Shown here in pieces: positions 22,372 to 31,265 of a stretch of 38,561 bases of DNA. Source of the stretch: JBEEPE01 sp964489645 (GTDB lineage Bacteria > Verrucomicrobiota > Verrucomicrobiia > Chthoniobacterales > Chthoniobacteraceae); NCBI GenBank assembly GCA_964489645.1, contig CAZAZT010000018.1, positions 1 to 38,561 on the forward strand, read 5' to 3'. Every line of letters begins with the position of its first letter. Position 1 is the stretch's first letter. A program made the position numbers and the translations under genes. The notes beneath the pieces were generated by a model. That model ran no database searches and was not told where the DNA came from. It worked only from the letters and a program-made list of their open reading frames with translations.

Positions 22372-25300
22372 ATGCGTTTCAGAATCTTGATATTTGCGAT
22401 TTTGGGTTCAATCACGCTGACGTTCGAGGTCAGGGCGGCGGACGGCAAGGTGCAGTTCAATCGCGACATTCGTCCGATCTTGTCGGACACCTGTTTCCAT
22501 TGTCATGGCCCGGATGAGAAGGAGCGCAAGGGGGGGCTCAGGCTGGATGTCCGTGAAGAAGCTTTGAAGCCGTCGAAGTCGGGAGCGATCGCCATCGTTC
22601 CCGGAAAGCCCGCGCGCAGTGAGCTCGTGGCTCGGATCGAGACGATGGAGTCTGATGATCAGATGCCGCCGGCAAAACTTCACAAGCCGTTGTCGCCGGC
22701 CCAAAAAGACCTGCTGAAGCGGTGGGTTGCGGAGGGCGCTGAATACCAAGGGCATTGGGCTTTCATCAAGCCTGTGCGGTTGGAGCCGTCCGTCCGTGCG
22801 GCGAACCCGATTGACGGGTTCATCGTTGAAAAACTCGCCTCGAAGGCGATGCGGCCTGCTGCCGAGGCGTCCCGCGAGACCTTGATCCGACGGGTGACTC
22901 TCGATCTGACCGGTTTGCCCCCGACGGCGGGCGAGGTTGACGCGTTTTTGAAGGACACGGCGTCTGGAGCCTATGAACGGGTTGTGGACCGTCTGCTTGC
23001 GTCCCCGCGCTACGGAGAGCACATGGCTGCACCGTGGATGGATTTGGCGAGATATGCGGATAGCAATGGATTCCAAAGCGACACGAGTCGGGAGATGTGG
23101 CATTGGCGGGATTGGTTGATCGGTGCCTTCAATCGGAATGTTCCGTTCAACCAGTTCACGATTGAACAACTCGCGGGAGATCTCCTGCCGGAGGCCAAGC
23201 CGGATCAGATCTTGGCTACGGGATTCAATCGCAACCATCGCCTGAATGGAGAAGGCGGGCGGATCCAGGAGGAGTGGTTTGCGGAGACGGTCATCGACCG
23301 TGTGGAGACGACAGGTCTGACGTGGATGGCGCTCACGTTGAACTGCTGTCGCTGTCATGATCACAAGTACGATCCGATCACGCAAAAAGAGTTTTATCAG
23401 ATGTTTGCGTATTTCAATTCGTGTGAGGAAACGGGTGTGCTCGGGGAGTTTGGAGGCGCTGGAGCGACACGGAAGGGCGGTAACACGCGACCGGTGATTT
23501 TCTTGCCGACCGAGGAGGACAAGGCGCGGATCTCGGGTTTGGAGGCGCAGGTGGCTGCGGCTCAGAAAGCGATGGAAGACGGGCGAAAGGGATTGGCTGC
23601 GGCGATCGCGGAATGGGAGAAGGGTTTTGCTGCTGCGGCATCGGGCTTGGAATCCCCGTGGCGTTTGGTGGAGGGTGCCGTGGGACGGAGTCTCGGAGGG
23701 GCGACCTTGAGCGCGCAACCCGATGGAAGCTTTTTGGCGGGTGGGAAAAATGCCCCTTCGGACACGTATGAGGTGACACTGAAGCCCGGTGCAGGCGCGT
23801 TCACGGGGCTGATGTTGGAGGTATTGCCGGATGCGTCGCTTCCGAACCAAAGCCTTGGCCGGGGGAGCAATGGCAACTTCGTTCTCACGGCGGTCGAGGT
23901 GGATGTTCGCATACCGGGAATGGAAGAGGTGCGGTCTTTGGCGTTGACCCGTGCGGAGGCGGATTACGAGCAGAAGGGTTACGAGGTTGCGAAGATCGTT
24001 GAAGCGCAGGCGAAGGTTGAGAAAGGAAGGAGGGCGAAGCAACGTGGTGCGGCCAAAGCGGGATGGGCCGTTGATGGAAACTCGCCGGACAAACGGCTTG
24101 CGCGGAAGGCTTTGTTTGTCTGCGAGCCTGCTGAGTTGCCGGAGGGAGCGGTATTGACGGTCCGTTTGATGCACCAATCGCCTTTCGGCGATCACAACAT
24201 CGGCAGGTTCAGGCTGCAGGTTTCGGGTCAACCCCCTGCGACACTCAAACTACAAGGCGGTGGACTTCCACCGGGGTTGCGTTCGGCGCTTGCGGTCGAG
24301 GCGGGCAAGAGGAACGCGACTCAGCGGAAGGAGGTTGAATCGTTCTATCTGGCCAACGTGGACAATCCCGTGAAGCGGAACGAGACGATGATCGCTGATC
24401 TCCGCAAAAAGCTTACAGCGGCGGTGGATGGACAGCCGAACGCGATGGTGATGAAGGAGGCTGCTGAGCCGCGCGCTGCATTTCTGCTCAAGCGAGGGGA
24501 ATACGACAAACCGGGGGACCAGGTGAAGCGGGATTTACCCGCGGTGCTGCCTCATCTTCCGGAGGGTTCACCGAACAATCGCCTCGGTTTTGCGCAGTGG
24601 CTGGTGTCGGGCGAACACCCGTTGACGGCGCGTGTGTGGGTGAACCGTGCTTGGGAGCGATTCTTTGGAACCGGCATCGTGAAGACCACGGAGAACTTCG
24701 GTTCTCAGGCGGAATGGCCTTCGCATCCCGAGCTGTTGGATTGGTTGGCGACGGAGTTCGTTCGATTGGGATGGGACATGAAAGCGATGCAGCGCTTGAT
24801 CGTCACGAGCGAGACCTATCGTCAGTCATCGGACGTGTCGGCGGACCACTTGGCCAAAGATCCTGAGAATCGTCTCCTCGCTCGGATGCCGAGGCTTCGG
24901 CTTTCTGCGGAAGCGGTCAGGGACCATGCGTTGGCCGTGAGCGGCTTACTGGTGGAGCAGGTGGGTGGCCCAAGCGTTCATCCCTACATGCCTGAGGCGG
25001 TGTGGGACGAGACGAGCAAGTACGGCAACATGAGGAACTACAAGTCAGACAAAGGTGAAAGCCTTTATCGAAGAACGCTTTACACGATATGGAAGCGGAC
25101 CGCTGCGCCGCCGTCGATGTTGCTTTTCGACAGTCCGAACCGTGAGATCTGCACGGTGAAGCGGAGTCGCTCCAACACGCCAACGCAGGCTTTGGCTTTG
25201 CTGAATGAAGTGACTTATGTCGAGGCTGCGCGCAAGTTGGCCGAGGGGATGATGATGGAAGGCGGATCAACGCCAGCCGACCGTGTGGATTGGGCGTTCC

Positions 25301-25524
25301 GCCGAGTGGTTGGTCGTGCACCCGACGGGTTCGAGCGGGAGGCATTGACCAAACGTTTGATGGCGCGTCTCGAGCGGATGCGTGGGGAGTCGGAGAAGGC
25401 TTCACAACTGGTTTCGGTCGGTGAATCAAAGGCTGCTGAACAACTGAAAGCGGAGGAACTTGCGGCATACACAGTGACCGCAAACGTTCTCCTGAACCTT
25501 GATGAAACCGTGACCCGTCCATGA
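22372..25524 (+). CDS. PSCyt1/DUF1549/DUF1553 cytochrome-type secreted protein
   Basis: A 1050-residue exported protein (signal peptide MRFRILIFAILGSITLTFEVRA). Domains in order: the planctomycete-type cytochrome c domain at about 27-125 (FNRDIRPILSDTCFHCHGPDE, with the haem motif CFHCH, and QMPPAKLHKPLS supplying the Met ligand); DUF1549 at about 150-360 (RVTLDLTGLPPT, LLASPRYGEHMAAPWMDLARYADSNGFQ, and LNCCRCHDHKYDPI, a second CxxCH); a beta-rich insert at about 400-640 resembling a lectin-like domain; DUF1553 at about 720-1030 (NRLGFAQWLVSGEHPLTARVWVNRAWERFFGTGIVKTTENFG). Such proteins are abundant in Planctomycetes and Verrucomicrobia, nearly always paired with a DUF1501 protein, and are thought to take part in periplasmic or extracellular redox or polysaccharide processes not yet defined. 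No Shine-Dalgarno before ATG 22372. The stop overlaps the DUF1501 start. Confidence 0.93.
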   Translation: MRFRILIFAILGSITLTFEVRAADGKVQFNRDIRPILSDTCFHCHGPDEKERKGGLRLDVREEALKPSKSGAIAIVPGKPARSELVARIETMESDDQMPPAKLHKPLSPAQKDLLKRWVAEGAEYQGHWAFIKPVRLEPSVRAANPIDGFIVEKLASKAMRPAAEASRETLIRRVTLDLTGLPPTAGEVDAFLKDTASGAYERVVDRLLASPRYGEHMAAPWMDLARYADSNGFQSDTSREMWHWRDWLIGAFNRNVPFNQFTIEQLAGDLLPEAKPDQILATGFNRNHRLNGEGGRIQEEWFAETVIDRVETTGLTWMALTLNCCRCHDHKYDPITQKEFYQMFAYFNSCEETGVLGEFGGAGATRKGGNTRPVIFLPTEEDKARISGLEAQVAAAQKAMEDGRKGLAAAIAEWEKGFAAAASGLESPWRLVEGAVGRSLGGATLSAQPDGSFLAGGKNAPSDTYEVTLKPGAGAFTGLMLEVLPDASLPNQSLGRGSNGNFVLTAVEVDVRIPGMEEVRSLALTRAEADYEQKGYEVAKIVEAQAKVEKGRRAKQRGAAKAGWAVDGNSPDKRLARKALFVCEPAELPEGAVLTVRLMHQSPFGDHNIGRFRLQVSGQPPATLKLQGGGLPPGLRSALAVEAGKRNATQRKEVESFYLANVDNPVKRNETMIADLRKKLTAAVDGQPNAMVMKEAAEPRAAFLLKRGEYDKPGDQVKRDLPAVLPHLPEGSPNNRLGFAQWLVSGEHPLTARVWVNRAWERFFGTGIVKTTENFGSQAEWPSHPELLDWLATEFVRLGWDMKAMQRLIVTSETYRQSSDVSADHLAKDPENRLLARMPRLRLSAEAVRDHALAVSGLLVEQVGGPSVHPYMPEAVWDETSKYGNMRNYKSDKGESLYRRTLYTIWKRTAAPPSMLLFDSPNREICTVKRSRSNTPTQALALLNEVTYVEAARKLAEGMMMEGGSTPADRVDWAFRRVVGRAPDGFEREALTKRLMARLERMRGESEKASQLVSVGESKAAEQLKAEELAAYTVTANVLLNLDETVTRP

Positions 25525-26993
25525 ACATGAACTGTAACGATCGTGATTTCTTGATGTTGGATACCGCCGCGCGGCGCGAGGTGAGTCGGCGGACTTTCTT
25601 GCAGAATTCCGGCGGAGGGATTGGCCTTGCGGCTTTGGGCGGGCTTTTGGGGAGAGATGCCCAGGGTGAGGCCACGATGCTGCCGGGATTCCCTCACCAT
25701 CCGCCGAAGGCGAAGCGGATCATCTACTTGTTCCAGAGTGGTGCTCCTTCGCAGATGGACCTTTTCGATCCGAAGCCCCAGATGCAGGAGCAGCGAGGGA
25801 AAGATCTTCCTGATTCGATCCGTAAAGGCCAGCGGCTGACGACGATGACGTCGGGACAGAAGAGTTTCCCGATCGCTCCGAGTCTCTTCAAGTTCGCTCA
25901 GCATGGTCGATCGGGGATGTGGTTCAGTGAGGTGATGCCGCACATGTCGGGGATTGCGGACGAATGGTGCATGGTCCGTTCGATGCACACGGAAGCGATC
26001 AATCATGATCCAGCCATCACGTTCATGCAGACCGGTTCGCAGTTGGCTGGTCGGCCCAGCATCGGTGCGTGGATGGCTTACGGATTGGGCAGCGAGAATT
26101 CGGATCTCCCGTCGTATGTTGTGTTGACCAGTTTCGGCACGGGACGTCGCGACGACCAACCGTTGTATGACCGTTTGTGGAGTGCGGGATTTTTGCCGGC
26201 GAAGTATCAGGGGGTGAAGTTCCGCAACAAAGGGGAACCGGTGCTGTATCTGAGCAATCCGCCTGGGATGGATCACGGGATGCGGCGGGATTCGTTGGAT
26301 GAACTTGCGGAGTTGAATCGCCATCGGCACGCGAAGGTGGGTGATCCTGAGATCCAGACGCGGATTGCGCAGTACGAGCTGGCGTTTCGGATGCAGACGA
26401 GTGTTCCGGATCTTACGGACATCTCCAAGGAGCCGGAAAGCGTTCTTGAGAGTTACGGCCCAGAGGTGAAGACGCCGGGAACCTATGCATCGAACTGTCT
26501 GCTTGCGAGGCGTTTGGCAGAGCGGGATGTGCGTTTCATCCAGCTTTTCCACATGGGTTGGGACCATCATGGAGGTTTGCCCCCAGCCGTTCGCGGACAG
26601 TGCAAGGACACCGATCAGCCGACGGCCGCGTTGATCAAAGACCTCAAGCAACGTGGTTTATTGGATGACACCTTGATCGTGTGGGGAGGCGAGTTCGGAC
26701 GGACGATCTACTCACAGGGTGCGATCACGGAGACCAGTTACGGGAGGGACCATCATCCGCGCTGTTTCACGGTCTTGATGGCAGGGGCTGGGGTCAAACG
26801 AGGGCTGACTTACGGTGCCACCGATGATTTCTGCTACAACATCACCGAGAATCCGGTTCATGTGCACGATCTCAACGCGACCATCATGCATCTGATGGGA
26901 GTGGATCACACGCGATTGACCTACCGGTATCAAGGGAGGGATTTCCGTCTGACGGATATCCACGGGAATCTTGTGAAGGACGTGATGAGTTGA
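25521..26993 (+). CDS. DUF1501 Tat-exported protein
   Basis: A 490-residue protein of the DUF1501 family, a relative of alkaline-phosphatase/sulfatase-fold enzymes. A twin-arginine signal, SRRTFLQNSGGGIGLAALGGLL (about 20-42), predicts Tat export as a folded protein. Family landmarks include RIIYLFQSGAPSQMDLFDPKP, GMWFSEVMPHMSGIADEWCMVRSMHTEAINHDPA, FIQLFHMGWDHHGGL, DDTLIVWGGEFGRTIYSQ, GRDHHPRCFTVLMAGAGVKRGLTYG and HDLNATIMHLMGVDH; these conserved His/Asp positions suggest a metal site. The start overlaps the previous gene by 4 bases (ATGA at 25521; ATG 25527 is alternative). This co-translation matches the usual DUF1553-DUF1501 pairing. No FGly (CxPxR) motif is seen, so it is not a classical sulfatase. 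Confidence 0.93.
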   Translation: MNMNCNDRDFLMLDTAARREVSRRTFLQNSGGGIGLAALGGLLGRDAQGEATMLPGFPHHPPKAKRIIYLFQSGAPSQMDLFDPKPQMQEQRGKDLPDSIRKGQRLTTMTSGQKSFPIAPSLFKFAQHGRSGMWFSEVMPHMSGIADEWCMVRSMHTEAINHDPAITFMQTGSQLAGRPSIGAWMAYGLGSENSDLPSYVVLTSFGTGRRDDQPLYDRLWSAGFLPAKYQGVKFRNKGEPVLYLSNPPGMDHGMRRDSLDELAELNRHRHAKVGDPEIQTRIAQYELAFRMQTSVPDLTDISKEPESVLESYGPEVKTPGTYASNCLLARRLAERDVRFIQLFHMGWDHHGGLPPAVRGQCKDTDQPTAALIKDLKQRGLLDDTLIVWGGEFGRTIYSQGAITETSYGRDHHPRCFTVLMAGAGVKRGLTYGATDDFCYNITENPVHVHDLNATIMHLMGVDHTRLTYRYQGRDFRLTDIHGNLVKDVMS

Positions 26994-27271
26994 ACGTTGG
27001 GGTTGGGAGGGAGCATTTTGGGCCGAACATCGCCTCCGTCGCTTTCGATGCCATCCCCCCTCCGAACCTAGGTGGATCCGGTGGAGTGGTCGCTGAGGTC
27101 ATGTTCTGCGGGTTGGTGTCCGCGAGTTGGAAGTGCTGGCCGAAAAGCGCTGGTGAGGGCGACAGCCTGTGTGGGGAGAACCCAGTTTGAAACCGCATCT
27201 TGATGCCCGAGTTTCGAGAAATTGGTGAGAGGGGAGTTGCCAATGGAAATGTCAGGAGTAACCCGACTTAT

Positions 27272-29446
27272 ATGAAAACCCGACCAGCTTCGATGGTCCC
27301 TCTCTGTTCGATCGTGTTCTTCGTTCGAGTGTTTTTGGGTGTTGTCATTTGGGCAGTGATGACGATGGGGTCCTTTGCTGGAGCGGGTAAGTCGTACACG
27401 ATGGAGGCCATGGTTCGCCCGATGAGCGTCGGAGAGGACGTGGATGTTTACGGCAGCCTGATCGTGATCAATCGGCCGAGTCCGGGGGACAATTTTTGGT
27501 ACCGATTGGCGCATCGTATCGACGTGGTGAAGGGGCAGCTACCGCCTGGGATCCAGCTTGTCCAGAAAGGGGCTGGATTTCATGAACTCGCGCGGTTTGC
27601 GGGTGTGCCGACCCGCGCTGGTGTTTTTCAAGTGGAGTTGATGGCGACGATGGCGGATGGGGCGAAGACCAATCCATTGTTGGTGACCTTTGAGATCACG
27701 GATTCGCGGTCTGACATCCTAACGGTCTTGAGTTGGGGAACTGAGCGTTTGGTGAAAGGCGTGGAGCCCACGAATGCAGGGTTCTTGTTGGTGGACTCGA
27801 ACCAGCGCATTGTGCTCGCTCCTTTCGAGGTGAAGGCATCGGGTTTACCGGACGGCATCCGTGTGATGCCCCGTGGACAAGGAAATTACATGATCACTGG
27901 GCAGGCAGTCTCGCAGGGTATTTTTGATGCGGAGGTGCAGTTCCAGCGCGCGGGCGACGGAACTCAGGCCGCAGTGAAGAAAATCCGGATCGAGGTGATC
28001 TCTGGCGAGGGGGTATCCCGCGAGGGCTTCTTGTCGGTCATCGTCGACCGCTCGCGCCCGCTCCGGGTGGGTTCGCGCTACGTGGACGCTGGGTACCGCG
28101 CTCCGTGGTTCACGGTGAACGATTCGAACGGTCGGTGGGTATCGGGGCCGTTCCAAATCGAAGCGAAGGGTCTTCCGGAGGGTATGTCATTTTCGGCCAA
28201 TGGTTTTCTCGTTGGGAAGCCGACGTCCGCAGGGGTTTTTGATGTGACAGCGACCGCGACGTCGTCCGACGGTGTCAGAACAGCACCGCAGACTTTCACG
28301 ATGGAGATTGCTCCTGCCTTGACGATGGCTGACCGAGCGGGCGTGTACGACTGTGTCATCGAGAGAAATGCTGCGGTGAACGGCAACATGGGTGGTCGCC
28401 TCAGGGTCGTTATCACGGCAGGGGGACAGGTCAGCGGGTTCGTGGAACAGAAGGCGGGGAGGGTCACATTCGGGTCGTCCGCGGCGAAGTTTGACGCGGA
28501 GGAAGGGACTTTGACCCTTTCGCCAGTGGGCCAAGAAGCCACGTTCACTGGCAGGTTTGAGCTGGAGCCGGAGTATGATGTGGCGGGGGCTCGTCCCTTC
28601 ATGCAGTTGAGTGGAACCGTGAACATGGGGGGTGGCTCGACGACTTTCCGAGGAACGCGTGCAACCGTTCGGAACTCGAGTGATCGGAGCCCCTACGCGG
28701 GGCCATCGCCAATCAACATCTTGTTTGTGCAGTCGGACACATCGTCTCAGAGCGAGGGGTTTGGGGGAGCGGGATTCATGGCGATGACGATCACTGCTTC
28801 GGGGAACGCGACGATCTCGGTTTGGGCTGCTGACGGCAGTGCTCCATCAACGCTGTCGACCTCGATCACGGAGACTTCCATCGGGGCGTTTGTGCCTGGG
28901 TATTTCACTCCGACCAACAGCAGCGGCGGCAGCACGCTTCTTGGGGAGTTGTTCGTGAATCGGGAGGGTGATGCAGCGGGCAGGCTTTCTTGGTACCAGC
29001 CGCCCAGCAAGATGGGTCGATTTCCTGAGGGGATCGACCTGATCGTGTACGAGGGTGTGATCGGTTCGCGGCACGTGGTGGATCCTCAAGGGTTTAACAG
29101 GCTGGGAATGGACAAAGCCATCCGCGATGCCGAGCTTGACCTGATCGGCGAGGGTGTCCTTTCTGCCAGCGAGGTTCGGTTGACTTTGGACGGGGCGAAG
29201 ATGAAGGCGGTTCCTGCGGCCGGCCAAGTATCTGATATCAAGATGAGTTGCTCTGCTCGAAGCGGACTTGTCAGTGGCACCATGACGATTGGGCAGCCCC
29301 GAGGGAAATCCGCTCGAACGGTGACATTCCGGGGCATGGGAGCACCTGATGGGTTGAGCGTGATGGGTCATTACACAGTGGCCGATCCCTCCAATGGCCG
29401 ACGAAGCAAGGCAGGGATGATGAAAATTGCGGCCAAGGGGGAGTGA
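27272..29446 (+). CDS. Large exported Ig-repeat protein, Verrucomicrobia-type
   Basis: A 724-residue exported protein. The N-terminal hydrophobic segment (about 8-32, VPLCSIVFFVRVFLGVVIWAVM) acts as signal peptide or anchor. At least three putative Ig-like (He_PIG-style) repeats of about 100 residues follow, each with LP-x-G-[IM]-x-[VLF] and a later G-x-[PV]-[TS]-x-[AQ]-G-x-F-[DQ]-[VA]: near residues 65-110 (LPPGIQLV, GVPTRAGVFQVELMA), 170-220 (LPDGIRVM, GQAVSQGIFDAEV) and 275-320 (LPEGMSFS, GKPTSAGVFDVTATA). The remaining about 390 residues are beta-rich and contain GGRLRVVITAGGQVSGFVEQKAG-type strands that look like further repeats. It is probably a surface or secreted binding/structural protein. 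AGGAG at 27254-27258 is a possible Shine-Dalgarno, though 13 bases away. Function is unknown. Confidence 0.75.
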   Translation: MKTRPASMVPLCSIVFFVRVFLGVVIWAVMTMGSFAGAGKSYTMEAMVRPMSVGEDVDVYGSLIVINRPSPGDNFWYRLAHRIDVVKGQLPPGIQLVQKGAGFHELARFAGVPTRAGVFQVELMATMADGAKTNPLLVTFEITDSRSDILTVLSWGTERLVKGVEPTNAGFLLVDSNQRIVLAPFEVKASGLPDGIRVMPRGQGNYMITGQAVSQGIFDAEVQFQRAGDGTQAAVKKIRIEVISGEGVSREGFLSVIVDRSRPLRVGSRYVDAGYRAPWFTVNDSNGRWVSGPFQIEAKGLPEGMSFSANGFLVGKPTSAGVFDVTATATSSDGVRTAPQTFTMEIAPALTMADRAGVYDCVIERNAAVNGNMGGRLRVVITAGGQVSGFVEQKAGRVTFGSSAAKFDAEEGTLTLSPVGQEATFTGRFELEPEYDVAGARPFMQLSGTVNMGGGSTTFRGTRATVRNSSDRSPYAGPSPINILFVQSDTSSQSEGFGGAGFMAMTITASGNATISVWAADGSAPSTLSTSITETSIGAFVPGYFTPTNSSGGSTLLGELFVNREGDAAGRLSWYQPPSKMGRFPEGIDLIVYEGVIGSRHVVDPQGFNRLGMDKAIRDAELDLIGEGVLSASEVRLTLDGAKMKAVPAAGQVSDIKMSCSARSGLVSGTMTIGQPRGKSARTVTFRGMGAPDGLSVMGHYTVADPSNGRRSKAGMMKIAAKGE

Positions 29447-29500
29447 TTGGTTTGTTCCGGCAGATAGAAGGACGGACGTTCAGCTGGGCCACACGCTGAC

Positions 29501-29620
29501 TTGGATCGGGTATTGGACTTTGTCTATCGCATCGGCATTGGGACGATTGCGGATAAATCGCTGATGCCGATTGGCTCGGGATTGACGCAGTTCAATGGGG
29601 TGTTCGAAAAAACGGGCTGA
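29501..29620 (+). pseudogene. Possible gene remnant in the intergenic region
   Basis: After the Ig-repeat gene, a 39-codon open frame from TTG 29501 to TGA 29618-29620 reads LDRVLDFVYRIGIG, then IADKSLMPIGSGLTQFNGVFEKTG, with a natural amino-acid mix and no Arg/Pro shadow character. The frame is open back to a TAG at about 29467. It has no good start or ribosome site and is too short for a normal gene. It could be the tail of a decayed gene. No family is recognised. The rest of 29447-29703 holds nothing else I can support. Confidence 0.3.
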
Positions 29621-29703
29621 CCCGGATCGTGAGAAGCTGAACCGACTGCGAATGGGTCATCGCTGCCCGAGCCGGAGGGGGTTCGCGAAGCGGAAAAAGG
29701 GGC

Positions 29704-31215
29704 TTATGGAAAATGGGGTGTCGGTCCGATCGCATCGGGACGGACCGTTCCGTCATGCTCGATGAGGGGGCTTGCCTTCGGGACCCTGCCAAGGGGGCGA
29801 ACGCCGGGGCCGGCCTCGGTTTTTCCGAGGTCTGCATCTGTCTTCTCCACGCGCGCCATGAGGCGCTGGACCACTTCGGGGTTCTTTTCCGCCACATCGG
29901 TGCTTTCGCTGGGATCCGTTTCGAGGTCGAACAACCGAAGGGGAGCGTCCTTTCTGGGTTGTTCCGATCGGAACGGCGCGTTTGCTCCCTCGAGCATCAT
30001 CTTCCATCGACCGATGCGGACGGCTTCAAGCGTCATGCCCTTGTAGAAGAGGAACTCATCGTGCGCTTTAGCTCCCTCTGCGCCGAGGAGGAGAGACGAG
30101 AGGTCCATCCCATCGATTCGAAGTTCCGGAAGCTTACCTTTCGCGAGTTTGGCGAATGTGGGCAACACATCGAACATCCCCGCAATCGCGGAGGTGGAGG
30201 ATCCTGCGGGAATGCGACCCGGCCACCACGCGATGGTGGGCACCCGGACCCCGCCCTCCCACGTGCTGGCCTTGTTCCCGCGCAACGGGGCATTGCTGCC
30301 GCGAGTGGTGCCGCCATTGTCGGAGGTGAAGAGGACGAGGGTGCGGCGATCGAGGCCGAGTTCGCGCAAGGTTTCCAAGATGCGTCCGACGGACCAATCC
30401 GTCTCCTCGACCCAGTCGGAGTAGAGTCCATGCGGCGAGCGGCCGACCCATTTTTCGCCCGGGTAAAGGGGGAAGTGGACAGAGCTGTGTGGGAGGTAAA
30501 GGAAGAAGGGTTGGTCTTTGCTGCGATGGATGAACGCCTCGGCTTCACGGGTATAATCAGCGACCAAGGCTTGCTGTTCGGCGGCCTTCACTCGCGCGAC
30601 CACTTTGCCGTTGCGGAGCATCGGAAGGGGCGGTTGGGCATTGCCGCGGAGGCCGGTTTCGGGCGGGTTCATCTTACCGGGTTTTGGGCCTGCTTCGGTC
30701 TTTGGAGGCGCTGCGCCGAGGTCACTCTTGGATCCTTCGGTGGCGGTCCCCATGTCATTGGAGTACGGGATTCCATGATGGAAATCGAAGCCCTGTGCGT
30801 TGGGTAAAAAAGGCGCCTGATCGCCCAGGTGCCATTTGCCGATACATCCCGTTGTGTAGCCTGCGTCACGCAGGATTTCTGCGATGGTGACTTCGTCGGG
30901 GTGAAGTCCGACCTCGCTCGCAGGGAAAAGCACATGGGGTGTCGGGAGGACACGCTTGGGATAGCAACCGGTCATCAGCATGGCGCGGGAGGGCGAGCAG
31001 ACTGGTGCGGCATAGAACGAGGTTAGCCGCATCCCCTCCTTGGCCATGCGGTCGAGGTTTGGGGTTCGATTTTTTGTGGCGCCGAATGGGCCGATGTCCG
31101 CATAACCGAGGTCATCAATGTTGATGACGATGAAGTTCGGGCGAGCTTCCTCGGCAGGGGCTGTGGCAGCGAAAAAGAGGCTGGCTAGGAGGAGAACGGT
31201 TGCGGTTTGCATCAT
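29704..31215 (-). CDS. Secreted S1-type sulfatase (CSPSR), cluster sulfatase A
   Basis: A 503-residue arylsulfatase-type enzyme. The signal peptide (MMQTATVLLLASLFFAATAPAEE) is followed by RPNFIVINIDDLGYADIG (Asp 34 and 35, Ca ligands), the FGly motif CSPSR at 73-77 (Cys 73 would be converted to formylglycine), GYTTGCIGKWHLGD, HSSVHFPLYP, LFTSDNGGTTRGSNAPLRGNKASTWEGGVRVP and FDVLPTFAKLAG-type C-terminal segments. It would remove sulfate from extracellular or periplasmic glycans; substrate is unknown. It is the last gene of the sialoglycan cluster, 50 bases after the esterase. ATGATG at 31210-31215 gives two possible starts. The C-terminal about 40 residues (about 465-503) are an extra, low-complexity tail. 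A formylglycine-generating enzyme is not in the window. Confidence 0.92.
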   Translation of the reverse strand: MMQTATVLLLASLFFAATAPAEEARPNFIVINIDDLGYADIGPFGATKNRTPNLDRMAKEGMRLTSFYAAPVCSPSRAMLMTGCYPKRVLPTPHVLFPASEVGLHPDEVTIAEILRDAGYTTGCIGKWHLGDQAPFLPNAQGFDFHHGIPYSNDMGTATEGSKSDLGAAPPKTEAGPKPGKMNPPETGLRGNAQPPLPMLRNGKVVARVKAAEQQALVADYTREAEAFIHRSKDQPFFLYLPHSSVHFPLYPGEKWVGRSPHGLYSDWVEETDWSVGRILETLRELGLDRRTLVLFTSDNGGTTRGSNAPLRGNKASTWEGGVRVPTIAWWPGRIPAGSSTSAIAGMFDVLPTFAKLAKGKLPELRIDGMDLSSLLLGAEGAKAHDEFLFYKGMTLEAVRIGRWKMMLEGANAPFRSEQPRKDAPLRLFDLETDPSESTDVAEKNPEVVQRLMARVEKTDADLGKTEAGPGVRPLGRVPKASPLIEHDGTVRPDAIGPTPHFP

Positions 31216-31265
31216 TCGAAGAGGAGGGTGCACTCGGACTGTTGAATCATCTTCCGAGCCGAGAT

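Noticed and set aside
22408..24231. 607-codon minus-strand open frame opposite the DUF1549/DUF1553 gene
   Set aside because: Arg/His/Leu-rich shadow with no family features; the plus-strand gene has clear haem and DUF motifs.
25215..26651. 478-codon minus-strand open frame opposite the DUF1501 gene
   Set aside because: Arg/His-rich antisense shadow; the DUF1501 gene is certain.
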